NCBI GenBank assembly: GCA_900554365.1 | Contig: USGY01000012.1 | Coordinates: 1 to 43,248 of the forward strand | Direction of reading: 5' to 3' | Source: an uncultured Clostridium sp. | Lineage (GTDB): Bacteria > Bacillota > Clostridia > TANB77 > CAG-508 | DNA length: 43,248 nucleotides | In this document: positions 1 to 8,207 of the stretch, one piece after another | Layout of the letters: the number at the start of each line of letters is the position of its first letter | Position numbering within the stretch: the first letter of the stretch is position 1 | Position numbers and translations under genes: made by a program | Notes under the pieces: generated by a model | Database searches by the model: none | Seen by the model: the letters and a program-made list of their open reading frames with translations, nothing else | Told to the model about the DNA's origin: nothing

Positions 1-89
1 TCTAAACAATATCACTTTTGGAACTCTCTTTCAATATTTTTTTAATTCAAGTGTGTCATATCTATTGTAAACCTATATTCTTTTTAATA

Positions 90-707
90 TTAATTTACAA
101 AGTATTTAATTCCAGAATTAATTGCATCTTTTTTCATAATACATTTGCCGTGTTCTAATAGTTTATTAACAAAAGACTCTGAATAGTTAATAGGCAATGC
201 AAATTCTGATGCAGAAGTTATAAATTTTTTTATTAATAAATCATTGACATTATTTTTTAATATTAGGTAATATGTATCATTATATAAATATAGTGAAGAA
301 AGTTTAAATAATTTTTTAAACGCCAATAAACTATTATTCAAAAAATCACAAAAGTCACAGAAATCATCAAAATTATTAAAATTATATATAAATTGATTTG
401 CTGAATAAGTAAAAGATTTTTTCTTTATTTTTAATTTTTGTGTTGATTTTTTCTTTTCTATACTAGGGTATTTAGTAATGGTAAATACTACATTTTCATC
501 AGATGGTGAAAACGCTTCAATTAATACTTTACACCCTTCAGCATCAAAACCTACTTCAGCTTTAGCCATTTCTAATAAATCAAAAAAGAAGTCTTGGTTT
601 TCTGTATTTTTAGTCATTATTGCTTTTACATCTATATGTTCAACCTTTAAATCAGCAGATTTTAAAATTATTCTAATTTTATTTTCAGTTAACTTTTCTA
701 TTTTCAT
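90..707 (-). CDS. mecA: MecA-family adaptor protein (negative regulator of competence type)
   Basis: The 205-residue product has the MecA layout. The N-terminal domain (about 1-75) starts MKIEKLTENKIRI, continues with an acidic DLLEMAKAEVGFDAEG stretch and ends in a V-F-T-I-T-K strand. A Lys-rich linker (about 84-100) leads to a C-terminal domain of about 105 residues rich in Phe, Asn and Leu. In Firmicutes MecA binds substrates with its N-domain and ClpC with its C-domain, delivering them to ClpCP; that role is inferred here from the family. The start is supported by AAGGAGG about 8 nt upstream on the minus strand. A weak minus-strand promoter may lie at 739-767 (TTTAAA, 17 nt, TATAAT). It diverges from the cell-shape operon. 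The C-terminal half is weakly conserved, so the family call is good but not certain. Confidence 0.8.
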   Translation of the reverse strand: MKIEKLTENKIRIILKSADLKVEHIDVKAIMTKNTENQDFFFDLLEMAKAEVGFDAEGCKVLIEAFSPSDENVVFTITKYPSIEKKKSTQKLKIKKKSFTYSANQFIYNFNNFDDFCDFCDFLNNSLLAFKKLFKLSSLYLYNDTYYLILKNNVNDLLIKKFITSASEFALPINYSESFVNKLLEHGKCIMKKDAINSGIKYFVN

Positions 708-899
708 AAAAAGGCCTCCTTAACTAAATCATAATTATATTATACTACTACTATTATTATATTTAAATATATAAATTTTGGTAATCATTTTTAATATAAC
801 ATAGTAAATTTTATAATTCAACTAAAAAAATATAAAAAATTTATTATAAAAAAACAATAACAAAAAACTTAAAATTAAGAAAATTTACACAAAATTTAC

Positions 900-928
900 T
901 TGAAAAAAATGCTATTTCAATATATAAT
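900..928 (+). promoter_or_regulatory. SigA-type promoter of the DUF4321-radC-mre-mrdA-minC operon
   Basis: TTGAAA at 900-905 and TATAAT at 923-928 are separated by exactly 17 nt, close to the housekeeping consensus. No comparably good promoter or terminator was noticed between here and minC, so this may drive the whole 6 kb run. The rest of the 724-986 gap is featureless AT-rich DNA. Confidence 0.75.
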
Positions 929-986
929 ACCTGTGGAGTAAAAAATCAATAGCCGTAAGGTAAAATGAAATTTTGGAGGATGAAAA

Positions 987-1244
987 ATGGCAACAAAAGA
1001 AAAAAATATATGGGTTTTATTAATATTCGTATTATCTGGATTAGTAGTAGGTGGATTATTAGGAGAATTGGCATCAAGAGTAAATTGGCTTTGGTGGCTT
1101 TCATATAGTCAAAGTTTTGGACTAAAAACACCTGTAACATTAGATTTAAGCATAATGCAAATAACATTCGCTTTAATGTTTAAAATAAGTATATCTAGTA
1201 TAATAGGATTAATATTAGCCATATTTATATATAAAAAAATATAA
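987..1244 (+). CDS. DUF4321 domain-containing small membrane protein
   Basis: The 85-residue protein has a membrane segment at about 9-27 (IWVLLIFVLSGLVVGGLLG) and a second at about 60-82 ending in a basic tail. The layout and position match the clostridial DUF4321 family, which typically sits just upstream of radC and mreB. It starts at ATG with TTGGAGG 7-8 nt upstream. It is the first gene after the promoter at 900-928, and radC follows after about 45 nt. The biochemical function of the family is unknown. Its place at the head of a cell-shape operon only suggests an envelope role. Confidence 0.7.
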   Translation: MATKEKNIWVLLIFVLSGLVVGGLLGELASRVNWLWWLSYSQSFGLKTPVTLDLSIMQITFALMFKISISSIIGLILAIFIYKKI

Positions 1245-1289
1245 AAAGGACAAAATAAGGGCAAAAATAACCAGAAAGGAAAAAATATT

Positions 1290-2015
1290 TTGTCAATAAA
1301 AATAAAAGATTTACCAGAAATGGAAAGACCATACGAAAAGATGGAAATGTATGGAGAAAAAGTACTGTCAAATGCAGAATTATTAGCAATAATAATAAAA
1401 ACAGGAACCAAAGAAGAAACAGCAGTGCAATTAGCACAAAAGTTATTGAGCTTAAATGAAACAACAAAAGAAGATCTTAATTATTTGCATACTCAAAGTT
1501 TAGAAGAATTAATGCAGGTAAAAGGAATAGGAAAAGTTAAAGCTATACAATTAAAAGCAATTGGAGAAATAGCAATAAGAATGTTTAGAAATTCTAAATA
1601 TAAAAAAATGGTAGTAAAAACACCTGCTGATATATTTGAAATTTTAATGAGTGAATTAAGATTTGAAACAAGTGAAATTATAAAGGTTGTTATATTAAAT
1701 ATACATAACGAAATTTTAAAAATCCAAACAATTGCATCTGGATCAAATAATTTTGTTAATGTCCAAATAAAAAAGATATTGGCTGAGCCAATAAAAATGG
1801 ATGCACCTAAATTTATTTTAGTGCATAATCATCCAGGAGAAAGTGTAAAACCAAGTTTGGAAGATATTGAAACAACTAAAAACCTTTATGATATTTCATT
1901 AAAATTGGGTATAGAAATGGTTGACCATATAATAATAGCTGGGACAAGCTATACAAGTATATTTTTAGAATGGTTAAATCAAATAGATGAAGAAAACAAA
2001 AAAACTGAAATTTAA
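1290..2015 (+). CDS. radC: RadC family JAB/MPN-domain protein
   Basis: The 241-residue protein has the RadC family (UPF0758) architecture. A helix-hairpin-helix region is near 70-95 (MQVKGIGKVKAIQLKAIGEI). The C-terminal JAB1/MPN domain carries the metal-binding signature HNHPGESVKPSLED at 179-192, with His179, His181, Ser189 and Asp192 matching the HxH-x7-S-x2-D pattern. The start is TTG at 1290, preceded by AGAAAGGA. Despite its name, the family's function is not settled, and a role in DNA repair is doubtful. The location directly before mreB is common in Firmicutes. Length and motifs are complete. Confidence 0.93.
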   Translation: MSIKIKDLPEMERPYEKMEMYGEKVLSNAELLAIIIKTGTKEETAVQLAQKLLSLNETTKEDLNYLHTQSLEELMQVKGIGKVKAIQLKAIGEIAIRMFRNSKYKKMVVKTPADIFEILMSELRFETSEIIKVVILNIHNEILKIQTIASGSNNFVNVQIKKILAEPIKMDAPKFILVHNHPGESVKPSLEDIETTKNLYDISLKLGIEMVDHIIIAGTSYTSIFLEWLNQIDEENKKTEI

Positions 2016-2027
2016 AAAGAAGGGAAT

Positions 2028-3068
2028 ATGATAGAAATGAATTTTTTTACATTTGGTTCAAAAGATATAGGAATTGATTTAGGAACTGCTAATATTTTAG
2101 TAACTTTAAAAGGAAAGGGAATTGTATTAAAAGAACCTTCAGTAGTTGCAATAGATAGAAGAACAGGAAATATAGTTGCAACTGGAAATGAAGCAAAAGA
2201 AATGCTTGGAAGAACACCAGAACAAATAAAAGCAGTAAGACCTATGAAAGATGGAGTTATTGCAGATTTTACAGCTACACAATTAATGCTAAAAAATATA
2301 ATTGGAAAAGTTGGAAAAAGATATAGCATTGGAAGACCAAGAGTTGTTGTTGGTGTACCATCAGGAATAACAGAAGTTGAAGAAAGAGCTGTTGAAGAGG
2401 CAGTAGCACAAGCTGGAGCTAAAGAAGTATATTTAATTGAAGAACCTATGGCTGCTGCAATTGGAGCATCTTTAGATGTAAGTGAACCAAGTGGAAATAT
2501 TGTAGTAGATATTGGTGGTGGAACTACAGAAGTTGCAGTTATATCTTTAGGAGGAATTGTTGTAAGCCATTCATTAAGAATTGCTGGAGATGAATTAGAT
2601 GAAGATATAGTAAATTATATAAAACGTGAAATGAATTTAGCAATTGGTGAAACAACAGCTGAACAAGTAAAAATGCAACTTGGATGTGCAATGCCACTTA
2701 TGACAGAAATGTCAATGGAGATAAGAGGTAGAGATTTAAATAATGGTCTACCTAGAAATGTCACAGTAACATCTACACAAGTAGAAGAGGCTATAAAAGA
2801 ATCAATAAGTAAAATAGTAGATATAGTAAAAGTAACTTTGGAAAAAACTCCACCAGAACTTGCAGCTGATATAATGGAAAAAGGAATTGTATTAGCAGGA
2901 GGAGGAGCTTTAATAAAAAATTTAGATAAGCTATTAAGTGCAGAAACTGGAATGCCTGTATATGTTGCAGAAGATCCTTTGGATTGTGTTGTACGTGGGG
3001 CTGGAAAGACATTAGAAAATATTGAAAAACTTGGAAGAGTTTTAGTTAATGCACGAAATAGAAGATAG
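2028..3068 (+). CDS. mreB: Rod shape-determining protein MreB
   Basis: The 346-residue actin homologue carries the expected nucleotide-binding signatures: phosphate-1 DIGIDLGTANILV near the N-terminus, phosphate-2 VVDIGGGTTEVAVISLGG near 160-180, and an adenosine motif GIVLAGGGALI near 285. It polymerises under the membrane and guides lateral wall synthesis with MreC, MreD, RodA and PBP2. Two ATGs are possible. The one at 2028 is only 3 nt from the GAAGGG ribosome binding site. The one at 2037 is 12 nt from it and gives MNFFTFGSKDIG, closer to the usual MreB start. MreC follows after 14 nt. Confidence 0.97.
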   Translation: MIEMNFFTFGSKDIGIDLGTANILVTLKGKGIVLKEPSVVAIDRRTGNIVATGNEAKEMLGRTPEQIKAVRPMKDGVIADFTATQLMLKNIIGKVGKRYSIGRPRVVVGVPSGITEVEERAVEEAVAQAGAKEVYLIEEPMAAAIGASLDVSEPSGNIVVDIGGGTTEVAVISLGGIVVSHSLRIAGDELDEDIVNYIKREMNLAIGETTAEQVKMQLGCAMPLMTEMSMEIRGRDLNNGLPRNVTVTSTQVEEAIKESISKIVDIVKVTLEKTPPELAADIMEKGIVLAGGGALIKNLDKLLSAETGMPVYVAEDPLDCVVRGAGKTLENIEKLGRVLVNARNRR

Positions 3069-3082
3069 AATAGGAGTAGAAA

Positions 3083-3898
3083 ATGTACAGAAACAAAAAA
3101 AGTGGGATTATAGGAATAATTGTAACTATTATAATTTTAATTTTGATTGTAATATTTTCAAATGGCGATAAAAATAGTAATTTTTTTGAAAATGCGGCAA
3201 CTAATTTAGTTATGCCAGTTCAAAATGGATTAACATATTTAAAAAATAAGCTAAGTGGAAATAGTACATTTTTTACTGATATAAGTAATCTAAAACAAGA
3301 AAATGAAAAATTACAAAAGAAAAATAGTGAACTTGAGCAATCATTAAGAGAATTAGAAAATATAAAAACTCAAAATGAAACATTAAAAGAATATTTGAAT
3401 TTAACAGAAAAATATGGTGAATATAAAACAATACCTGGATATGTAATAAACAAAGACATAAGCAATTATTCAAAAACAATAGTTATAAATATTGGAAGTG
3501 ATGATGGCGTTAAAGAAAACATGACAGTAATAGGAGATCAAGGATTAGTTGGACATATTGTTTCTGTTACAAAGTCAACAGCAAAAGTTCAAACTATAAT
3601 AGACACAGCAAGTTCAGTAAGTTGTACTATGAGTACTTCAAAAGATAGCATTGTATGTAAAGGAACTTTAAATGAAAATTCAGCTTTAAAAGCTATGTAT
3701 ATTTCAACAGAAGCAAATGTAGTACAAGGAGATAGTATAGAAACATCAGGACTAGGTGGAATATATCCTAAAGGAATACATGTAGGAACTGTAAAAAAGA
3801 TTTCAAATAGTAAAAACATAACAGATAGATATGCAATCGTTGAAACTGCAGTAGATTTTGATAAATTAGACACTGTACTTGTTATAACAAATCAATAA
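3083..3898 (+). CDS. mreC: Rod shape-determining protein MreC
   Basis: The 271-residue protein has a short basic N-terminus, one membrane segment (about 8-27), a coiled coil (about 68-110, with LKQENEKLQKKNSELEQSL) and a beta-rich extracellular domain. The latter includes the family-typical GLVGHIVSVTKSTAKVQTI. MreC is the bitopic scaffold linking MreB filaments to PBP2 in the elongasome. Length and order are normal. It sits between mreB and mreD with very short spacers, so translation is probably coupled. Confidence 0.93.
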   Translation: MYRNKKSGIIGIIVTIIILILIVIFSNGDKNSNFFENAATNLVMPVQNGLTYLKNKLSGNSTFFTDISNLKQENEKLQKKNSELEQSLRELENIKTQNETLKEYLNLTEKYGEYKTIPGYVINKDISNYSKTIVINIGSDDGVKENMTVIGDQGLVGHIVSVTKSTAKVQTIIDTASSVSCTMSTSKDSIVCKGTLNENSALKAMYISTEANVVQGDSIETSGLGGIYPKGIHVGTVKKISNSKNITDRYAIVETAVDFDKLDTVLVITNQ

Positions 3899-3911
3899 AG
3901 AGGTGAAATAA

Positions 3912-4445
3912 TTGAGAAAATTAGTAATTAATGTCTTTTTGATATTAACATCATTAATTATATATTATTTACAATCTAACTTCTTTACATGGTTTAATAT
4001 ATCAGGAATTATGCCTAATTTATTTATTGTTTTAGTTTTATTTATAGGATTATTTGCAAGTAGAACTATGGGAACAGTATATGGAATAATAATAGGATTG
4101 ATATTAGACCTTGTTTTAGGAAACAAAGTTGGAGCGAATGCAGTTACTTTAGGGATAATAGGATTTTTAGCAGGTGCTTTTGATAAAAATTTCTCTAAAG
4201 ATAGCAGAATGACAATAATGTTAATGACGATTAGTGCAACTTTATTAGTAGAAGGAGCAAATTATTTAATTAAATATGTGCTATTATCAGCAAATGTAGA
4301 AATATTTAGTTTTATAGAAATATTAATAGTAGAAATAATATATAATTGCATATTAACAATAATATTATATCCATTAATTCAAAAATCAGGATATTATATA
4401 GAAAATGAATATAAAGGAAATAAAATTTTAACCAGATATTTTTAG
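3912..4445 (+). CDS. mreD: Rod shape-determining protein MreD
   Basis: The 177-residue protein is very hydrophobic, with about five predicted membrane segments and family-like features such as the ISGIMPNLFIVLVLFIGLF segment and GTVYGIIIGLILDLV. MreD is the integral membrane partner of MreC. The start is TTG at 3912, preceded by AGAGGTGA at suitable spacing. MreD is poorly conserved in sequence, so part of the confidence rests on gene order between mreC and mrdA. Confidence 0.9.
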   Translation: MRKLVINVFLILTSLIIYYLQSNFFTWFNISGIMPNLFIVLVLFIGLFASRTMGTVYGIIIGLILDLVLGNKVGANAVTLGIIGFLAGAFDKNFSKDSRMTIMLMTISATLLVEGANYLIKYVLLSANVEIFSFIEILIVEIIYNCILTIILYPLIQKSGYYIENEYKGNKILTRYF

Positions 4446-4466
4446 AAAGTGAAAGAAGGTGAAGGC

Positions 4467-6593
4467 TTGATAGGAAGAGAAAGAAAAAAAGCAAATATAA
4501 ATTTAAGATATAATTTATTAACAATAATTGTATATATAGTAGGAATTATTTTAATTGCAAAACTATTTAACCTTCAAATTGTACATGGAGCAGAATATAG
4601 GGAAGAATCAAATACTAGATTAACACGTGAAAGTGTTGTAGAGGCTTCAAGAGGTGCAATATTAGATAGAAGTGGTACAACACTTGTAAGTTCAAATATG
4701 ACTTTTTCACTTGAAATGTATAAAACCAAAATTGATAATAATGGATTAAATGTTTCACTTTTAAATATCATAAATGTTTTAGAAAAATACAACATTAGTT
4801 ATCCTGATTCTTTACCAATAACAATTAATCCATATAAATTTACGATAACAGATGAAGATTCATTAAAAAAATGGAAGAAAAATAATAATATAGATGAAAA
4901 TGCAACAGCTGAACAAGCTTTTGAAAAATTAAAAAATAAATATGAAATAACTAATACAAATAATTTAGAGGAAATAAGAAAAATTATGATATTAAGATAT
5001 GAAATTTCTCAAAAAGGATATAGTAGCACAAAATCTATAACATTAGCTAAAGGACTACCAAGAGAAGCGGTTGCAGAATTCAGTGAAAGTTCATCAAAAT
5101 TCCCAGGAATTAATATTGTAGTAGATCCTGTAAGACAATACACATCAGGAACATTAGCAGCACATATATTAGGATATGCATCACAAATAAGTCAAGAGGA
5201 ATATAAAACAAGAAAAGAAAATTATACTCAAAATGATATAATTGGTAAAAATGGAATAGAGAGTGTATTTGAGGAATATCTAAAAGGAAAGAATGGAACT
5301 AAACAAATTGATATGGATGTTGACGGAGCAGTAACTGGTGAATATACATCACAAGAAGCAATTGCCGGATCAGATATAGTTCTTACAATAGATTCAAATC
5401 TTCAAAAAGTAACCGAAAATGCATTAGAAGCAAATATTAAAAAAATATCAAGTGGTGGTTTTGGAAAAAGATATGATGCTAAAGCAGGTGCAGCAGTTGT
5501 AATGAACGTAAATAGTGGAGAAATCCTTGCAATGGCAAGTTATCCTACATATAACCCAGCAGATTTTGTTGGTGGAATTAGTACAGAAAATTGGGAAAAA
5601 TATAATAATGATGAAGCACATCCATTAGTTGATAAAGCAATACAAAATTCATATCAACCTGGTTCAACATTTAAAATGGTAACAGCAATTGCTGGATTAG
5701 AGTCAGGAGTAATAAATACAAATACAAAAATAAATGACGTTGGAAGATATACAAAATATAGAGATTATCAACCAGTATGTTGGTATTATACAGATTACCA
5801 TAGAGGCCATGGAAGTTTAAATGTATCACAGGCAATTGAAAAATCATGTAACTATTTCTTCTATGAAACAGGAGATAGAATGGGAATTGATACATTAGCA
5901 AAATATGCAAAATACTTTGGACTAGGTAGTAAGACTAGAATAGAATTAAAAGGAGAAACAGCGGGTCAATTAGCTAGTAAAGAAGCAAAACAAAAACTAC
6001 ATGCAAAAGATGGAACAGGATATTGGACTTCAGGTGATACCCTTCAAGCTTCAATAGGACAAGGGGATAATGAATTTAGTCCATTACAAATGGCAAAATA
6101 TATAAGTATGTTAGCAAATGGTGGTAAAAAAATAGAACCAACAGTTATAAAAACTATTAGAAATTCAAATGGAACAGAAGTATCAAGAGATGATATTAAA
6201 AAGTTTGTAAATAATAAATTAGGACTTCAAGACGATGAAACAGAAGATTTACAAATACAACAACAAAACTTAAAAGCTGTGTTAAAAGGTATGGAATCTG
6301 TTACACAAGATTCTGAAGGAACTGCATATGTACGTTTCAAAGATTTTGGAATAAGCGTAGGTGGAAAGACAGGTTCTGCAGAGGCTGCAGGAGGAAAAGT
6401 GAATGCATGGTTTGTTGGATTTGCACCTTTTGAAAACCCAGAAATAGCAGTAGTTGTTATGGTAGAAAATGGTGGACATGGTAATTATACAGCAGAAGTT
6501 GTAAGAGATATAATGGAAGAATATTTTGGAATGAATACTCAAACGGTTGAAGAAGATATGTCAGCTAAACCTTACACACAAATAATGAATTAA
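4467..6593 (+). CDS. mrdA: Penicillin-binding protein 2 (elongasome transpeptidase)
   Basis: This class B PBP of about 708 residues has one N-terminal membrane anchor (about 13-35), a dimerisation/pedestal domain and a transpeptidase domain. All three active-site motifs are present: STFK with Ser400, SCN at 460-462 and KTG at 634-636, in the context GGKTGSAEAAGG. It cross-links peptidoglycan during lateral growth as partner of RodA and MreCD. The open frame extends to GTG 4449, but TTG 4467 is preceded at about 5 nt by AGAAGGTG and gives MIGRERKKANINL, so I prefer it. It follows mreD directly and precedes minC by 17 nt. Confidence 0.95.
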   Translation: MIGRERKKANINLRYNLLTIIVYIVGIILIAKLFNLQIVHGAEYREESNTRLTRESVVEASRGAILDRSGTTLVSSNMTFSLEMYKTKIDNNGLNVSLLNIINVLEKYNISYPDSLPITINPYKFTITDEDSLKKWKKNNNIDENATAEQAFEKLKNKYEITNTNNLEEIRKIMILRYEISQKGYSSTKSITLAKGLPREAVAEFSESSSKFPGINIVVDPVRQYTSGTLAAHILGYASQISQEEYKTRKENYTQNDIIGKNGIESVFEEYLKGKNGTKQIDMDVDGAVTGEYTSQEAIAGSDIVLTIDSNLQKVTENALEANIKKISSGGFGKRYDAKAGAAVVMNVNSGEILAMASYPTYNPADFVGGISTENWEKYNNDEAHPLVDKAIQNSYQPGSTFKMVTAIAGLESGVINTNTKINDVGRYTKYRDYQPVCWYYTDYHRGHGSLNVSQAIEKSCNYFFYETGDRMGIDTLAKYAKYFGLGSKTRIELKGETAGQLASKEAKQKLHAKDGTGYWTSGDTLQASIGQGDNEFSPLQMAKYISMLANGGKKIEPTVIKTIRNSNGTEVSRDDIKKFVNNKLGLQDDETEDLQIQQQNLKAVLKGMESVTQDSEGTAYVRFKDFGISVGGKTGSAEAAGGKVNAWFVGFAPFENPEIAVVVMVENGGHGNYTAEVVRDIMEEYFGMNTQTVEEDMSAKPYTQIMN

Positions 6594-6610
6594 ATTGGAA
6601 GGATGTAAAA

Positions 6611-7225
6611 ATGAGAAGAAGTATAGTAAGTATTAATTTAAAAAAAGATGAAATAGTAATAAAATTAAGTGAAGAAGCGACACAAGAAGAAATATTAACA
6701 GCTTTAAAAAAGAAAATTACAGAATTAAAAAAATTATATAAAGACGAAAAAACTCCAATTCGTGTAAGTGGAAAAGTATTAAAAAACAAGGAGATAGATC
6801 AAATTCAAGAATTAATAAAAGAAAAAATAGATGTAGATATTGATTTTGACAGTCCTAAAGGATTAGGGTTATCAAATATTAAAAAAACATTTGAAAAAGA
6901 AATAGCTGTATCTGAAACTAAATTTCATAGAGGATCATTACGTTCAGGACAAAAAATTGAGACAGAAGGAAGCATTGTTATTATTGGTGATGTAAATTCT
7001 GGAGCAGAAGTAATAGCTTCTGATAATATTGTTGTTCTAGGAGCTTTAAGAGGATTGGCACATGCGGGTGCTAAAGGTAATAAACAAGCAATTATTGCCG
7101 CTGGATTATTTGATACAGTTCAAGTTAGAATTGCAAACATTGTAAGAGAAATAGATAGAGATGAAGAACCAATGCATAAACAAGCATATATTAGTGTTAT
7201 TGATGATAAAATAGAAATAGATTAG
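6611..7225 (+). CDS. minC: Septum site-determining protein MinC
   Basis: The 204-residue protein has a short N-terminal MinC_N-type domain (about 1-95) and a C-terminal beta-helix (about 105-195). The latter has the family signatures HRGSLRSGQKIETEGSIVI, GDVNSGAEVIASDNIVVLG and LRGLAHAGAKG. MinC inhibits FtsZ ring assembly away from midcell when recruited to the membrane by MinD. The ribosome binding site is TTGGAAGGATG. In many Clostridia minC is followed by minD and often minE. Here the next genes converge from the other strand, so any minD must lie outside this window. Confidence 0.92.
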   Translation: MRRSIVSINLKKDEIVIKLSEEATQEEILTALKKKITELKKLYKDEKTPIRVSGKVLKNKEIDQIQELIKEKIDVDIDFDSPKGLGLSNIKKTFEKEIAVSETKFHRGSLRSGQKIETEGSIVIIGDVNSGAEVIASDNIVVLGALRGLAHAGAKGNKQAIIAAGLFDTVQVRIANIVREIDRDEEPMHKQAYISVIDDKIEID

Positions 7226-7235
7226 TTCTTCAACT

Positions 7236-7580
7236 CTAGAATAGTAAGAGAAGTAAAATTATAAAAAGAATATCATCATGGACATTTTCTTCATAAAGAA
7301 AGAATAATATTCCAAGAATAATAAGGTCGTCTAAATATAGTTTAATGCCAAAAATTTCGATAATGGGATTTTCTAAATCATCATTAAAAAGAGGATTCAA
7401 GTTTATATTGGCAAAACTATATTTGGCCGACTTTCTTTTTTGGTATGTAGATGAATTTTTAGGTGGAGATGGAGTATCTTTGTTTAAAGTATAATCAGTT
7501 ACTGATCTTGGATATGAACTATTATAGTATCTATAGTAGGGGTAGTAATTTTTGTATTTAAAGTAATATTGAGGGAACAT
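7236..7580 (-). CDS. Small Tyr-rich protein with hydrophobic C-terminus, unknown function
   Basis: I cannot assign a family. The 114-residue product has a Tyr/Asn-rich N-terminus (FKYKNYYPYYRYYN), a polar Ser/Pro/Lys-rich middle, and a C-terminus of two hydrophobic stretches separated by acidic EENVHDD (about 78-113), ending in five leucines and phenylalanine. It lies 5 nt after the gene at 7586-7999 on the same strand with no strong ribosome binding site of its own, which suggests translational coupling. Similar short proteins with an acidic-hydrophobic tail occur in clostridial genomes. A sporulation link is possible but unproven. Confidence 0.5.
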   Translation of the reverse strand: MFPQYYFKYKNYYPYYRYYNSSYPRSVTDYTLNKDTPSPPKNSSTYQKRKSAKYSFANINLNPLFNDDLENPIIEIFGIKLYLDDLIILGILFFLYEENVHDDILFIILLLLLF

Positions 7581-7585
7581 AATGA

Positions 7586-7999
7586 CTATTTATTCTCCGA
7601 ATTAGGATTATCATTTTTTAGTAATTCAGCTATATTAGCTAAATTCATTAGATTTGAGTATTGATCTAATTTTTCTTTTTTTTCTTCACGTAAATAAGGC
7701 TTTAAAGAAGCAAGTAAATTAGAACGTGGATTGTTTTGAGTATTTAATTTTTCCATGACTTTTTTTATTTTCATAATAGTATTTACATCAATATTATTAA
7801 AATCAAAATTGTTATTATTTTTGGCGTTAAAATTAGAGTTCGTACTATTGTTATTATTGTTATTGTTTCCAAGCATTTTAGAAACATTTTCTATCATTTC
7901 TGGAGAAAAATTAGACATTATTTTAGAAGCCTCACCACTTTTAATCATATTATTTAATTTGTTCATAGTATTTTCATCTATATTAAAATTATTATCCAA
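7586..7999 (-). CDS. Asn-rich clostridial protein of unknown function
   Basis: The 137-residue protein has an N-terminal helical part (about 1-42), an Asn-rich low-complexity linker (about 45-70, with runs of N), and a C-terminal helical part containing NPRSNLLASLKPYLREEKKE. That stretch resembles an NPR-x2-LL-x2-LKPYL element I associate with uncharacterised clostridial proteins. There is no signal peptide or membrane segment. The start is TTG at 7999, preceded on the minus strand by AGAGGTGAT. It is probably transcribed together with the gene at 7236-7580. No function can be proposed. Confidence 0.6.
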   Translation of the reverse strand: MDNNFNIDENTMNKLNNMIKSGEASKIMSNFSPEMIENVSKMLGNNNNNNNSTNSNFNAKNNNNFDFNNIDVNTIMKIKKVMEKLNTQNNPRSNLLASLKPYLREEKKEKLDQYSNLMNLANIAELLKNDNPNSENK

Positions 8000-8142
8000 T
8001 TATAATCACCTCTAAAATAATTATATGCATTATCTGTTAAACTATGTGATAAAAGAAAAGCCAAAAAGGAGGATAAATTGTGGATAAGTTCACTCAAAAT
8101 TCACATTTTTGGCAGATATAAGGCAAAAAAAGTGGAAAAAGC

Positions 8143-8171
8143 TTGAAAAACTAGCACATTAAATGTATAAT
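8143..8171 (+). promoter_or_regulatory. SigA-type promoter of the surface protein A-B pair
   Basis: TTGAAA at 8143-8148 and TATAAT at 8166-8171 are separated by 17 nt. They lie about 37 nt before the start of gene A, so the untranslated leader would be about 30 nt. No operator is obvious. A strong but unassigned ribosome binding site (8066-8072) lies just upstream. Confidence 0.75.
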
Positions 8172-8207
8172 ATTAAATAGAGTTATTGTAAACCAAGGAG
8201 GGTTATT

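Noticed and set aside
1..89. Possible end of a gene at the left edge
   Set aside because: Short open stretches exist in two plus frames (stops near 45 and 70), but with under 25 codons and no recognisable sequence nothing can be supported.
478..723. 81-codon plus-strand ORF opposite mecA
   Set aside because: It overlaps the well-supported mecA coding strand, has no ribosome binding site and no recognisable features.
8079..8087. Exact DnaA box (TGTGGATAA) as a replication origin
   Set aside because: Only one box was noticed, with no cluster, no unwinding element pattern and no dnaA or dnaN nearby; a 9-nt match is likely by chance in a window this size.
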